Below are positions 36,055 to 44,131 of a DNA stretch of 64,000 nt, piece after piece. Made by a program: the position numbers and the translations under genes. The DNA comes from Lentzea kentuckyensis (lineage in GTDB: Bacteria; Actinomycetota; Actinomycetes; Mycobacteriales; Pseudonocardiaceae), in NCBI RefSeq assembly GCF_002150765.1, contig NZ_MUYM01000032.1, positions 56,544 to 120,543 of the forward strand. The letters are read 5' to 3'. Every line of letters starts with the position of its first letter. The stretch's first letter is position 1. Below the pieces are notes generated by a model. The model ran no database searches and was not told where the DNA came from. It saw only the letters and a program-made list of their open reading frames with translations.

Positions 36055-36555
36055 TCAGGACAACCAGCTCTGGTTGCTCATGTCGTCGTCATCGTCGACA
36101 ACCGGACGCTGTGGCCGTCGCGGTGGCGGCGGCTGGCGGACCGGCGGCGGAGGAGCCATCGGCTGCTGGACCACCGGAGGCTGGCGCACCGGCGGCGCGG
36201 GCACGTCCGGCCCGCGCATGAAACCCTCGGACTGGGCGCGCAGCTCGCGCGCCTGCCGCTCCTTCTCGATCTGCGCGAGCTCCTCGGCGAGGTCGTCGTG
36301 CGGACCGGCGGTCTCGTCCTCCAGCCCGAACGAGAGCTCCTTGTTGCGTTCCTTGCCCTCGCCGCGCTGCTTGCGGTTCATCTCGCGGAGCCGCTCGGTG
36401 AGCCGCTGCTTGCGGTCGGCGAACTTGTCGTGGCTTTCCTGCGTCGCCTTGGTCGACTCGTCGAACTTCTGCCTGGCGTCCGCCATGCGCGACGAGTGTT
36501 CCGACTCGATGCCCGCGAGCTTCGCCTTGAAAGCGGCGAGGTCCAGATCGCTCAC
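36055..36555 (-). CDS. Coiled-coil T7SS accessory protein with acidic SWL tail
   Basis: A 166-residue protein. Residues 1-110 are strongly helical and charged, probably a coiled coil (FDESTKATQESHDKFADRKQ, LAEELAQIEKERQARELRAQ). A Pro-rich linker at 118-150 leads to the tail DDDDDMSNQSWLS (154-166). A near copy of this tail ends the unrelated protein at 43713-44111. It has no WXG motif or signal peptide. The ATG overlaps the stop of the large candidate substrate (ATGA), so it is coupled to it and may act as its chaperone or adaptor. Function inferred from context only. Confidence 0.78.
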   Translation of the reverse strand: MSDLDLAAFKAKLAGIESEHSSRMADARQKFDESTKATQESHDKFADRKQRLTERLREMNRKQRGEGKERNKELSFGLEDETAGPHDDLAEELAQIEKERQARELRAQSEGFMRGPDVPAPPVRQPPVVQQPMAPPPPVRQPPPPRRPQRPVVDDDDDMSNQSWLS

Positions 36556-39281
36556 CAGCTACCACCCCGGTTGCCGTCGTCTCCGCTGAGCACGCCCTGG
36601 GCGCCGCTGAGCGGGTTGTTGTTGTCGTCGTCGAACAGCGAACCGGTGGTGCGCCACTGGCTCGCGCCGCGTTCGGTGTCGCCGCCCTGCTGACCGCCGG
36701 CGCCGGCACCGCCACCCATCATGCCGCCACCGCCCATCATCCCGCCGCCCATCATGCCGCCGGACTGGGCTCCGGAGGTGGGCTGGCCGTGCGCGTCCTG
36801 CATGGACGGCAGGTTCGCCGAGCCGGCCTGACCGGCCTCGGAGGCGTTGGTGTCGAACGAGCCGCTGTGATCGCTGCTGCCCTGCGACGGCGTGCTCCAG
36901 GCGCTGTCCGCCGGCGCCGAACCGCCGAGCACGGACTCACCGCTGCCGGCGCCTCCGCCGGTGAACGAGACACCGGACGTCATGGTGCTGTCCGAGTGCG
37001 CGGCCTGCGCGTGCAGCGGGCCCTCGCTGGGGATCCGGGGCTCGCCGACGTTCGGCATGATGCCGTTGTCCTCGATGTAGCTGCGGCCCATCGACTCCTG
37101 GAAGCGCTCGGCCACGGTCGGGGTGGCCTCACCGGGCGCGCTCCAGACCGACTCGCCCTGGGCGGGCATGGTCTGGAACTCACCTTGAGCGGGCGCCGGC
37201 ATCGTCTGGAACTCGCCCTGGGCGGGCGCCGGCATCGTCTGGAACTCGCCCTCGACGGGTCGCGGGAAGTCCTGCTCCGGCAGGGTCAGCGGCTCGTCGA
37301 GACGCAGGTCCCCGGTCATGCCACCGGCACCGGACTTCTCGGTGCCGCCCGCGGCGGGGTTGTCGTCCTCACCGAAGCTGACGCCGATCTGGTCGGGCGT
37401 GCCGTCGCCGTTGTCCGCGGTCAGGTTGATCTCGCCGGTGCCGGCGTTGACCTCGGCGGTGAAGTTGACGCCGTCCTGCTCGATGTGGATCTTGCCGTCC
37501 GCGCCGACCTCGACGGGGATCGGGTTCGACTCCGAGCCGGGCGCGCCCATGCCCGCACCACCGGGGACACCGCCGCCGGTCGTCGGCGTGTTGCCGACGG
37601 CGGGGGCACCGGGCGTCTGCGCACCCGTGGGCTGGGCACCCGTCGTCGCCGTGCCGGTGAGCTGGTTGGCCATGCTCGTGATGGCCTGCGTGCCGTTCTG
37701 GCCCATCAGCGCCTTGGCGGCCTCGGGGTTCTTGCTGAAGTCGAGGTCGTAGGTCTTCGGATCGCCCTTGGGCGTGTCGATCGTCATCTTCACGTGCCCG
37801 TTGGAGTCGGGCTCGGTGACCTTGATCGTGTTGTCGCCGGCCTTGACCGTGACGGACTCGAGCTTCTCCTCGGGCTTGGGCTGCTGCTGGTTGTCCGGCT
37901 TGCCGTCGCCGTCGAGGTCGTCGACCTTGCCGTCGCCGTCGGTGTCGCCGGGCAGGTCGGGCTTGCCGTCGCCGTTCTTGTCGAGCGGGTTCTCCGGCTT
38001 CGGGATCTCCGGCGTGCCGCCGCCCCCGCCGCCACCACTCGAACCGCCGCCACCGCCGCCGTTGTTGCCGCCGCCGCCGTTGCTCCCGCCGCCGTTGTTT
38101 CCGCCCTTTTCATTGGGCTTCTCGGCGGGCTTCTCCTCCTTGGCGGGGTCGAACGGCTTGGTGTTGATCTTGTCCATCTCGGCGCCGAGCGCGTTCCACG
38201 CGTCGTCGACCGACTTCTTGGTGTTCTTGCAGAGGTCCTCGAAGTTCTTGTACTTCTCGCTCACGTCCTTGTGGAACGTGTTCTGCAGCCACTCGCGGCA
38301 GCCCTTGCGGACCTCGCCCTTCCACACGTCGTCGTCGCAGGCCTCGTCGTTGATCTCGATGCCGACGTGACCGGCCGCGCGCCTGAGCACGCCCTCGTCC
38401 TCGCTGTCCGCGGCCTGCACGACCTCGCGGATCTGCGGCGGCGTCTTGCCGGCGATGTCGAACGGGCTGCCCACGCCGTTCAGCACGGCGTTCGCCTTGT
38501 CGTTCACCAGCTGCGAGACCGTGTGGCACGCAGCGCGCGTCGCGTCGGCGATGTGGTTGATGCCGTCCGCGACCGCGGCGCCCTTCTTGGAGAAGTCGGC
38601 GACGTAGGTGCGCGAGTTGTCCGCGGCGTTGCCGTCCCAGCTCGACCACAGCTTCGACATCGACTTCTCGGAGTCGGCCTGCTGGGTGCGCAGGTCCGTG
38701 GAGACCTGCCGCATCTCGACGATGTCCTCGTCGATCTTGTGGAAGTCGATGTCGCGCTGCTCTTCGTAGAGCTTCTTGACGTTGTTGTAGTCGGTGTTGA
38801 CGTTCGCGCCGACACCGATGACCGACTTCGCCTCCTGGTAGACCGGGAGGAAGTTCTCGAAGTACTTGAGGCCGGGCGCGCCGGCGTCGAGCAGTTCGTT
38901 GGAGTTGGCGACGCCCGCGCCGCCGTCCGCCGCGCGCTGCTCGGACTGGTCCAGCGTGTTCTGACCGGACTTCTTGGCGTTGTTGTGGTCGTCGATCTTC
39001 TTCTGACCGGCGTCGCCCGACTTCTTCGCGATGTCGTAGGCGTTGTTCAGCCGCTCTTCCGAACTGTCCGACCAGGGCATCGCATTCGACAGGGACTGGC
39101 CGAAGCCGTCGCCGTACGAGACGTCGTAGTCGTCGAGGTACTTCTCGAGCTCGTCGTTGTGCGTGCCCGTGACGTCCTTGTCCATCTCGGTCGTGTAGTA
39201 CGCCTCGAGAAGGGCTTTCTTCTGGTCGGGCGGGACTTCGGGGTTGTCGCAGAGCTTCTTTACTTCTTCCCAGCTGGGCAT
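36552..39281 (-). CDS. Large putative type VII secretion substrate (909 aa)
   Basis: Residues 1-370 are helical and contain a WXG-like turn in KLWSSWDGNAADNSR (W215-D-G217). A Gly/Asn-rich linker (395-422) follows, then three Asp-rich calcium-loop-like repeats at 434-463 (DKNGDGKPD, DTDGDGKVD, DLDGDGKPD), and a beta-rich region ending near 640. Next come three tandem GEFQTMPAPAQ repeats (678-708) and a low-complexity tail with GGMMGGGMMGGGGMMGGG (841-858) and GGQQGGDTE...TGSLFDDD. The gene follows a small helical WXG100-like gene by 6 bp and overlaps the coiled-coil gene downstream. The pattern suggests a large secreted or surface ESX effector; no catalytic domain is recognised. Confidence 0.75.
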   Translation of the reverse strand: MPSWEEVKKLCDNPEVPPDQKKALLEAYYTTEMDKDVTGTHNDELEKYLDDYDVSYGDGFGQSLSNAMPWSDSSEERLNNAYDIAKKSGDAGQKKIDDHNNAKKSGQNTLDQSEQRAADGGAGVANSNELLDAGAPGLKYFENFLPVYQEAKSVIGVGANVNTDYNNVKKLYEEQRDIDFHKIDEDIVEMRQVSTDLRTQQADSEKSMSKLWSSWDGNAADNSRTYVADFSKKGAAVADGINHIADATRAACHTVSQLVNDKANAVLNGVGSPFDIAGKTPPQIREVVQAADSEDEGVLRRAAGHVGIEINDEACDDDVWKGEVRKGCREWLQNTFHKDVSEKYKNFEDLCKNTKKSVDDAWNALGAEMDKINTKPFDPAKEEKPAEKPNEKGGNNGGGSNGGGGNNGGGGGGSSGGGGGGGTPEIPKPENPLDKNGDGKPDLPGDTDGDGKVDDLDGDGKPDNQQQPKPEEKLESVTVKAGDNTIKVTEPDSNGHVKMTIDTPKGDPKTYDLDFSKNPEAAKALMGQNGTQAITSMANQLTGTATTGAQPTGAQTPGAPAVGNTPTTGGGVPGGAGMGAPGSESNPIPVEVGADGKIHIEQDGVNFTAEVNAGTGEINLTADNGDGTPDQIGVSFGEDDNPAAGGTEKSGAGGMTGDLRLDEPLTLPEQDFPRPVEGEFQTMPAPAQGEFQTMPAPAQGEFQTMPAQGESVWSAPGEATPTVAERFQESMGRSYIEDNGIMPNVGEPRIPSEGPLHAQAAHSDSTMTSGVSFTGGGAGSGESVLGGSAPADSAWSTPSQGSSDHSGSFDTNASEAGQAGSANLPSMQDAHGQPTSGAQSGGMMGGGMMGGGGMMGGGAGAGGQQGGDTERGASQWRTTGSLFDDDNNNPLSGAQGVLSGDDGNRGGSW

Positions 39282-39287
39282 CCGCGA

Positions 39288-39593
39288 CTACCTTCCCTGC
39301 TTGTTCATCTTGGCGGCGTTGGCCTCTTCTTGCCACGCGTAGCCGTTGGCCGACTCGCGCAGCTTGTCCGAGAGACCCTTCATCGCCGCCGAGTAAGCAC
39401 CGATCGCCTCGGCTATCTTCGGCAGGCCGGCCTTGTACTTGGCACCGCCGGCGGTGTGCTCGCGACCGAAGTCCTTCTCGGTCACCGCACTCGCGCTGAT
39501 CTTGGCCTTGTAGTTCTCGATCTCGGTCGCGATGCCCTGAATGGTCGTCGCGGACGACATCATTTCGCCGGCGTTCGCCTGATAGCCAGACAT
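39288..39593 (-). CDS. EspC/WXG100-like small helical secretion protein
   Basis: A 101-residue all-helical protein (start SGYQANAGEMMSSATTIQGI) of the size and style of EspC or WXG100 proteins. There is no WXG triplet, but a C-terminal Y85-A-W-Q-E89 fits the YxxxD/E type VII export signal. It lies 6 bp upstream of the 909-residue gene and is probably its heterodimer partner, as in EspC/EspA or small/large substrate pairs. First gene of a three-gene operon. Confidence 0.78.
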   Translation of the reverse strand: MSGYQANAGEMMSSATTIQGIATEIENYKAKISASAVTEKDFGREHTAGGAKYKAGLPKIAEAIGAYSAAMKGLSDKLRESANGYAWQEEANAAKMNKQGR

Positions 39594-39661
39594 GTGCTCC
39601 TGCCTCCCCTTGTCCCCGATCTGACGCAGTTCGGCTCAGCGGGGTTCCGCCATACAGTGCC

Positions 39662-39688
39662 AGCTCAGGTCACACGCTGACCTGAGCT
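39662..39688. other. Inverted repeat upstream of the T7SS accessory operon
   Basis: AGCTCAGGTCA (39662-39672) and TGACCTGAGCT (39678-39688) are exact mirror images with a 5-base loop. It lies between the stop of the Pro-rich membrane protein (39741) and the start of the EspC-like gene (39593). It may be the terminator of the former, or an operator for the latter; the sequence alone does not decide. Confidence 0.6.
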
Positions 39689-39740
39689 CCGTGATGTCGG
39701 TTGCCTTAGTAAACAGCCATCCGGCGGGGGACGCCGACGA

Positions 39741-40046
39741 TCACCACTGATTGGGTGGCGGCTGCTGCTGACCGGGCGGCTGCTGGCCAGGAGGCGGGCC
39801 CTGGGGCGGCCATTGCCCGCCGGGCGGCGGGCCCTGCTGGGGGTAGTGGCCGCCGGGAGGAGGCGGAAAGCCATGGCCGGGAGGGAACTGCTGGTGCGGG
39901 TGCTGGGGCCGCTGCTTCTTCTGGCTCTTCAGAACGATCACGACTACCAGCGCGACGGCGACCAGGGCCAGCACGAACAGGATGATCAACAGCGCCATCG
40001 GACCGATTCTCACTTCGTCGTCGCCTTTCGGTGGCTCTACCGACAC
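39741..40046 (-). CDS. Small membrane protein with Pro/Gly/Gln-rich tail
   Basis: A 101-residue protein with one transmembrane segment (MALLIILFVLALVAVALVVV), a basic stop (KSQKKQRPQ) and a cytosolic or external tail made of PPPGGQWPPQGPPPGQQ repeats. No function known. It starts at a GTG and follows glmM, separated by a strong terminator. The position beside secretion genes suggests a link, but this is not shown. Confidence 0.7.
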   Translation of the reverse strand: MSVEPPKGDDEVRIGPMALLIILFVLALVAVALVVVIVLKSQKKQRPQHPHQQFPPGHGFPPPPGGHYPQQGPPPGGQWPPQGPPPGQQPPGQQQPPPNQW

Positions 40047-40047
40047 C

Positions 40048-40077
40048 GGGGCCGGGACGTCTCACGTCACCGGCCCC
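40048..40077. terminator. Terminator after glmM
   Basis: GGGGCCGG (40048-40055) pairs with CCGGCCCC (40070-40077), continued inside by GACGT/ACGTC around the loop CTC, with one unpaired base. It lies just beyond the glmM stop on the minus strand. Confidence 0.8.
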
Positions 40078-40087
40078 CGGTCGGTCG

Positions 40088-41422
40088 TCAGTGCACCGAG
40101 GAAACCACACCCGCGAGCCGCTGCGCGGCCGACTCGGCCTGTTCGTGACTGGTGGCCTCGACCATCACCCGCACGAGCTGCTCGGTGCCGGACGGGCGCA
40201 GCAGCACGCGGCCGGTGTCGCCCAGCTCGGCCTCGACGGCGGCGACGGCCTCGCTGACCGAAGCGGCCTTGGCGACCGCGGCCTTGTCGGAGACCTTCAC
40301 GTTGATCAGGACCTGCGGCAGGCGGCGCATCACCGCGGCGAGGTCGGCGAGCGACTTGCCGGTCTCGGCCATGCGGGCCATCAGCCGCAGCGCGGTGAGC
40401 AGGCCGTCGCCGGTGGTGGCGTGCGCGGGCAGCACGACGTGGCCGGACTGCTCGCCGCCGAGCGAGTACCCGCCGGCCTTGAGGTCCTGCAGCACGTACC
40501 GGTCGCCGACGGCGGTGGTGCGCAGCTGGATCTTGGCTTCCCGCATGGCGATGTGCAGGCCGAGGTTGCTCATCACGGTGGCGACGAGCGTGTCCTCGTA
40601 CAGCTCGCCCGCGTCGCGCATGGCGAGCGCGAGGACCGCGAGGATCTGGTCGCCGTCGACGGGCGTGCCCTGGGCGTCCACGGCGAGGCAGCGGTCGGCG
40701 TCACCGTCGTGCGCGATGCCGAGGTCGGCACCATGCTCGCGGACCGCGGCCGCGACGACGTCGATGTGGGTAGAGCCACAGCCGTCGTTGATGTTGAGAC
40801 CGTCCGGGGTCGCGTTGATCGCGATCACCTCGGCCCCGGCGCGGCGGTAGGCGTCCGGTGCGGCCACCGACGCGGCACCGTTCGCGCAGTCCACCACGAC
40901 CTTGAGGCCGTCCAGGCGGTGCGGGGTCACCTTCAGCAGGTGCTCGACGTACTGGGTCTCGGCGTCGGGAACGTCACGCACCCGGCCGATGGCGGCACCG
41001 ATCGGGCGGTCGAAGTCCACGCCCATGTGCTGCTCGATCTCGTCCTCGACCACGTCGGGCAGCTTGTGACCGCCCGCGGCGAAGAGCTTGATCCCGTTGT
41101 CCGGCATCGCGTTGTGCGACGCGGAGATCATCACGCCGATGTCGGCACCGAGCGCGGCCACCAGGTACGCGACGGCGGGCGTGGGCAGTGCTCCGACGCG
41201 CAGCACGTCCGCGCCGGCCGAGGTGAGGCCCGCGGTGACGGCGGCGTCGAGCATCTCGCTGCTCGCCCGCGGGTCGCGGCCGACGACGGCGACGGGACGG
41301 TGCGAGCGGTCGTGCTCGGCGAGCACCCGCGCCGCGGCGGCGGCGACGGACATCGCGAGCTCAGGTGTGAGATCGGCGTTGGCGAGACCACGCACACCGT
41401 CGGTGCCGAACAGGCGGGCCAT
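40088..41422 (-). CDS. glmM: Phosphoglucosamine mutase
   Basis: Interconverts glucosamine-6-phosphate and glucosamine-1-phosphate, the step after GlmS toward UDP-GlcNAc. The 444-residue enzyme begins [20 protein letters not shown]. The phosphoserine loop is [18 protein letters not shown], the metal site [18 protein letters not shown], the sugar loop [20 protein letters not shown], and the C-terminal phosphate-binding loop [21 protein letters not shown] 41422 has GGAGG four bases upstream. It follows rpsI after a terminator, as in M. tuberculosis Rv3441c-Rv3443c. Confidence 0.96.
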   Translation of the reverse strand: MARLFGTDGVRGLANADLTPELAMSVAAAAARVLAEHDRSHRPVAVVGRDPRASSEMLDAAVTAGLTSAGADVLRVGALPTPAVAYLVAALGADIGVMISASHNAMPDNGIKLFAAGGHKLPDVVEDEIEQHMGVDFDRPIGAAIGRVRDVPDAETQYVEHLLKVTPHRLDGLKVVVDCANGAASVAAPDAYRRAGAEVIAINATPDGLNINDGCGSTHIDVVAAAVREHGADLGIAHDGDADRCLAVDAQGTPVDGDQILAVLALAMRDAGELYEDTLVATVMSNLGLHIAMREAKIQLRTTAVGDRYVLQDLKAGGYSLGGEQSGHVVLPAHATTGDGLLTALRLMARMAETGKSLADLAAVMRRLPQVLINVKVSDKAAVAKAASVSEAVAAVEAELGDTGRVLLRPSGTEQLVRVMVEATSHEQAESAAQRLAGVVSSVH

Positions 41423-41490
41423 GAAACCTCCGAAGGGGACACTGCGAGGCGGCGGGGAAAGACCCGGAAACCCAAATAGCTCGGAAAACA

Positions 41491-41531
41491 CTGCGGGAGC
41501 AGCAGTTCGGAATGAACTGCTGCTCCCGCAG
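41491..41531. terminator. Terminator of the rplM-rpsI operon
   Basis: CTGCGGGAGCAGCAGTTC (41491-41508) pairs perfectly with 41514-41531 around GGAAT. It lies about 100 bp after the rpsI stop and upstream of glmM. Confidence 0.85.
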
Positions 41532-41629
41532 GTACAGCTTGGCTCGGGGTGCGGGGTGTCCCCGCTGTCACGTGGAGGAGCCGAGGTCTGACGAAGCAGA
41601 CACAGCTCGCCCCGCGACGGAGCCCTATA

Positions 41630-42205
41630 TCAGCGCTTGGAGTACTGAGGCGCCTTGCGGGCCTTCTTGAGACCGTACTTCTTGCGCTCCTTGACCCTCG
41701 GGTCACGGGTGAGGAAGCCGGCCTTCTTCAGCACCGGGCGGTCCTCGGAGTCGACGGCGATCAGCGCACGCGCGATGGCGAGACGCAGAGCACCGGCCTG
41801 GCCGGTGATGCCGCCGCCACGCAGGTTGGCGATCACGTCGAAGGTCTCGGGCTTCTCCGTGGTGACGAGCGGCTCACGGATGAGCTGCTGGTGCACCTTG
41901 TTCGGGAAGTACGCCTCGAGCGTCTTGCCGTTCAGCGTGAACTTGCCGGTGCCGGGCACGAGGCGGACGCGGACGACGGCCTCCTTGCGGCGGCCGACGG
42001 TCTGCGCGAGGTGCGCGGCGCCGTTCAGCGAGGGGGCGACGACCACCGGTGCGGAGGCTTCTTCCTCGACGACCTCGGCCTGCTCGGCCTCGGCCTCGGG
42101 AGCAGCCTCGACGACCTCGGCCTCGACAACCTCAGCCTCGACGGCCTCGGGGGTCTCGTTCTCAGGGGTGGTCACAGGAACTTCCTCGGTGTACTCGTCG
42201 CTCAC
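41630..42205 (-). CDS. rpsI: 30S ribosomal protein S9 with acidic N-terminal extension
   Basis: A 191-residue small-subunit protein. The S9 domain starts near residue 65 ([20 protein letters not shown]), followed by [20 protein letters not shown] and the basic tail [17 protein letters not shown] that reaches the P-site tRNA. The first 60 residues are an Ala/Glu/Val-rich acidic extension with repeats such as [13 protein letters not shown], longer than usual. The GTG start overlaps the rplM stop (GTGA), the standard coupling in this operon. Confidence 0.95.
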   Translation of the reverse strand: MSDEYTEEVPVTTPENETPEAVEAEVVEAEVVEAAPEAEAEQAEVVEEEASAPVVVAPSLNGAAHLAQTVGRRKEAVVRVRLVPGTGKFTLNGKTLEAYFPNKVHQQLIREPLVTTEKPETFDVIANLRGGGITGQAGALRLAIARALIAVDSEDRPVLKKAGFLTRDPRVKERKKYGLKKARKAPQYSKR

Positions 42206-42645
42206 TGGGCGATCTTCTTGATCTCGAAGGCCTGCGGCTGCTGCGCCGCGTGCGGGTGGTTCGGTCCGCTGTAGACCTTGAGCTTGTTCGCGATCTGGCG
42301 GCCGAGGCGGTTCTTCGGCAGCATGCCCTTGATCGCCTTCTCCACCAGGCGGTCCGGACGGGTGTCCAGGACCTCGCCGAAGGACTGCTTGCGCAGACCG
42401 CCGGGGAAGCCGGAGTGGCGGTACTGGAACTCCTGGTCCCGCTTCGCGCCGGTCAGGGCGACCTTGTCAGCGTTGATGATGACAACGAAGTCACCGGTGT
42501 CAACGTGAGGGGCGTAGGTCGGCTTGTGCTTGCCGCGCAGCAGCGTCGCGGCCTGGGTGGCGAGCCGGCCGAGCACCACGTCCTGGGCGTCGATCACGTG
42601 CCAGGTGCGGGTCACCTCACCGGGCTTCGGGCTGTACGTGCGCAC
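42202..42645 (-). CDS. rplM: 50S ribosomal protein L13
   Basis: A 147-residue large-subunit protein. Typical segments are [74 protein letters not shown] and [15 protein letters not shown]. The GTG at 42645 has GAGG about seven bases upstream. It is first in the rplM-rpsI operon, preceded by the esx terminator. Confidence 0.96.
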   Translation of the reverse strand: MRTYSPKPGEVTRTWHVIDAQDVVLGRLATQAATLLRGKHKPTYAPHVDTGDFVVIINADKVALTGAKRDQEFQYRHSGFPGGLRKQSFGEVLDTRPDRLVEKAIKGMLPKNRLGRQIANKLKVYSGPNHPHAAQQPQAFEIKKIAQ

Positions 42646-42843
42646 GGATCTACCTCGTCGTCACTTGCGTCTGGGGTCACTGCGGCGGTTGCCCCAGACC
42701 GATCTTGGACGAACCAAGCGGTGGTTCCGAGACAGGCGCGGCACACATGGGCGCCAGCTACCGCACAACAACGTAAGAAGATACCGGATGGGTGGGGCGG
42801 GGACCAAAACGGCCCCTCTGCAAGGCTCCTACCTCCGGACATA

Positions 42844-42878
42844 CGCGAGCCCCGGACCACGTGGTTCCGGGGCTCGCG
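42844..42878. terminator. Terminator of the esx gene pair
   Basis: CGCGAGCCCCGGA (42844-42856) pairs with TCCGGGGCTCGCG (42866-42878) around a 9-base loop. It lies 25 bp beyond the stop of the second esx gene. Confidence 0.85.
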
Positions 42879-42902
42879 AGAGGTCTTGCGGACCGCGGCG
42901 AC

Positions 42903-43190
42903 TTACCAGCGGTTGACGTTCGACTGCTCGGCGCTCTGGTAGGCCTCGGCGGCGTCGCGAACCGCGATGCCGATGGAGGACAGAACGGCCTGGAGGTCGG
43001 CGGCGCTGTTGTCCCAGTCGCGCTGCTTGGCCTCGTAGGCCTCCTTGGCGGAACCTTCGTAGGACGACGTGACCTTCACAACCTCGGACTTGAGGTCGTC
43101 CAGCTGCTGCTGAACCTGCTGCGCCGAGCTGCTGATCGAAGAAGCGGCGTTCTGAAGCTCCGCGAAGTGGACCTTGACGCTGTCACCCAT
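42903..43190 (-). CDS. esxT: WXG100 protein, EsxT-like
   Basis: A 95-residue helix-turn-helix protein of the ESX substrate family. The turn that normally reads Trp-x-Gly is Y44-E-G46 (VTSSYEGSAKEAYEAK). The C-terminal export signal Y84-Q-S-A-E88 is present. It lies second in a pair with the EsxU-like gene and just before rplM, matching Rv3444c. The two are expected to form a heterodimer exported by the ESX-4-like machine. Confidence 0.85.
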   Translation of the reverse strand: MGDSVKVHFAELQNAASSISSSAQQVQQQLDDLKSEVVKVTSSYEGSAKEAYEAKQRDWDNSAADLQAVLSSIGIAVRDAAEAYQSAEQSNVNRW

Positions 43191-43256
43191 TTTGAATCTC
43201 CCCTTGAAAGTTTGTGTGGTGTGAAAGAGAAAGAGAAAACGAAACGCTGAACAGAA

Positions 43257-43565
43257 TCAGCCGAGACGGCCCATGATGCCGCTGGAGAGCTGGGCGGCTT
43301 CCTCTTCCTGCTTGGCGTAGGTGGCCGAGCTGCTGTCGACCTGCTCGGCGATGGCCTCGAGCGCCTGCGAGAGCTTCTGGGCGTCAGCCTGGAAGCGGTC
43401 CATCAGGCTGCCGAAGGCGGTCGCGGCCGCACCGGACCAGGTGCCCTTGACGGTGTCGACGGTGCCCTGGATGTTGCGCAGCGTGCCCTGCGTTTCGCCG
43501 TTGACCTGGATGATGCGCTTGGCAAGCGCGGCAAGTTCCTCAGCAGACGCGGTGTAACCAGCCAT
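43257..43565 (-). CDS. esxU: WXG100 protein, EsxU-like
   Basis: A 102-residue ESX protein with a canonical turn W43-S-G45 (TVKGTWSGAAATAF) between two helices and a C-terminal Y83-A-K-Q-E87 export signal. It precedes the EsxT-like gene by 66 bp on the same strand; the pair matches Rv3445c/Rv3444c. The region upstream (43566-43712) should hold their promoter and ends with a short hairpin, CCGGGT/ACCCGG (43696-43710), of the preceding gene. Confidence 0.88.
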   Translation of the reverse strand: MAGYTASAEELAALAKRIIQVNGETQGTLRNIQGTVDTVKGTWSGAAATAFGSLMDRFQADAQKLSQALEAIAEQVDSSSATYAKQEEEAAQLSSGIMGRLG

Positions 43566-43712
43566 TGGGAGATTCCCCCTTCAGAGAACTTCAGGTCGCA
43601 CTTCTTCGTTCGTACGCCTCTTACGACGGAGACCCTGCCACGCCGGTTCCGCCCTGTCGCGACTTCTTTGGAAGTAGTTGCGCTAGTAAACGGTTCCGGG
43701 TGAAACCCGGTG

Positions 43713-44111
43713 TCAGTAGAGGATTCGCGACTGCGAAAAGTCCTCGTCATCGTCACTCACACGGGGAAGCTGACCACTCGGACCGGCGACGGCGGTGGAA
43801 CCGAGCGTGGCCGTCGGCCGCGTCTCGACCGGCGCGGGCGGCTGCGGAGCAGTCAGTTCAGCCGCGTCCGGCACCTGCTCGACCGGCAGACCGCGGTCGG
43901 TGCGGAACCCGGTGGCGGCCTCGCGCACGTCTGCCGAAGTGGCCTGGGCGCCGGGTTCGACCCTGCGCTCACGCGCCTGCCTGGCCAGGTCGCGGGTGCG
44001 TTCCCGCAGCTTGGCGTTCTGTTCCCCGATCTCACCCGAGGCGCGACGAGCACGGGTGACGGCGGCACCGACCTCGGCGCGGAACCGGGCGAGGACCTCG
44101 GTGGCGGACAT
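43713..44111 (-). CDS. Coiled-coil T7SS accessory protein with acidic tail
   Basis: A 132-residue protein. Residues 1-50 form a charged amphipathic helix (FRAEVGAAVTRARRASGEIG, RERTRDLARQARERR), followed by a Pro/Ala-rich linker and the tail SDDDEDFSQSRILY (119-132). The tail closely matches DDDDDMSNQSWLS of the 36055-36555 protein. It lies 20 bp after the Hsp70-like gene on the same strand and before the esx pair. M. tuberculosis has no gene here. A role as adaptor for secretion is inferred from context. Confidence 0.72.
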   Translation of the reverse strand: MSATEVLARFRAEVGAAVTRARRASGEIGEQNAKLRERTRDLARQARERRVEPGAQATSADVREAATGFRTDRGLPVEQVPDAAELTAPQPPAPVETRPTATLGSTAVAGPSGQLPRVSDDDEDFSQSRILY

Positions 44112-44131
44112 GCGGGACTCCCCTGACGTTG

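Noticed and set aside
36789..39680. Very long plus-strand open frame opposite the 909-residue gene
   Set aside because: Shadow of the minus-strand gene; composition dominated by Val/Arg/Gly and no recognisable motif.
35377..40046. Prophage or integrated plasmid carrying the Gly-rich proteins
   Set aside because: No integrase, attachment site or composition break; flanking genes keep the normal actinobacterial order.
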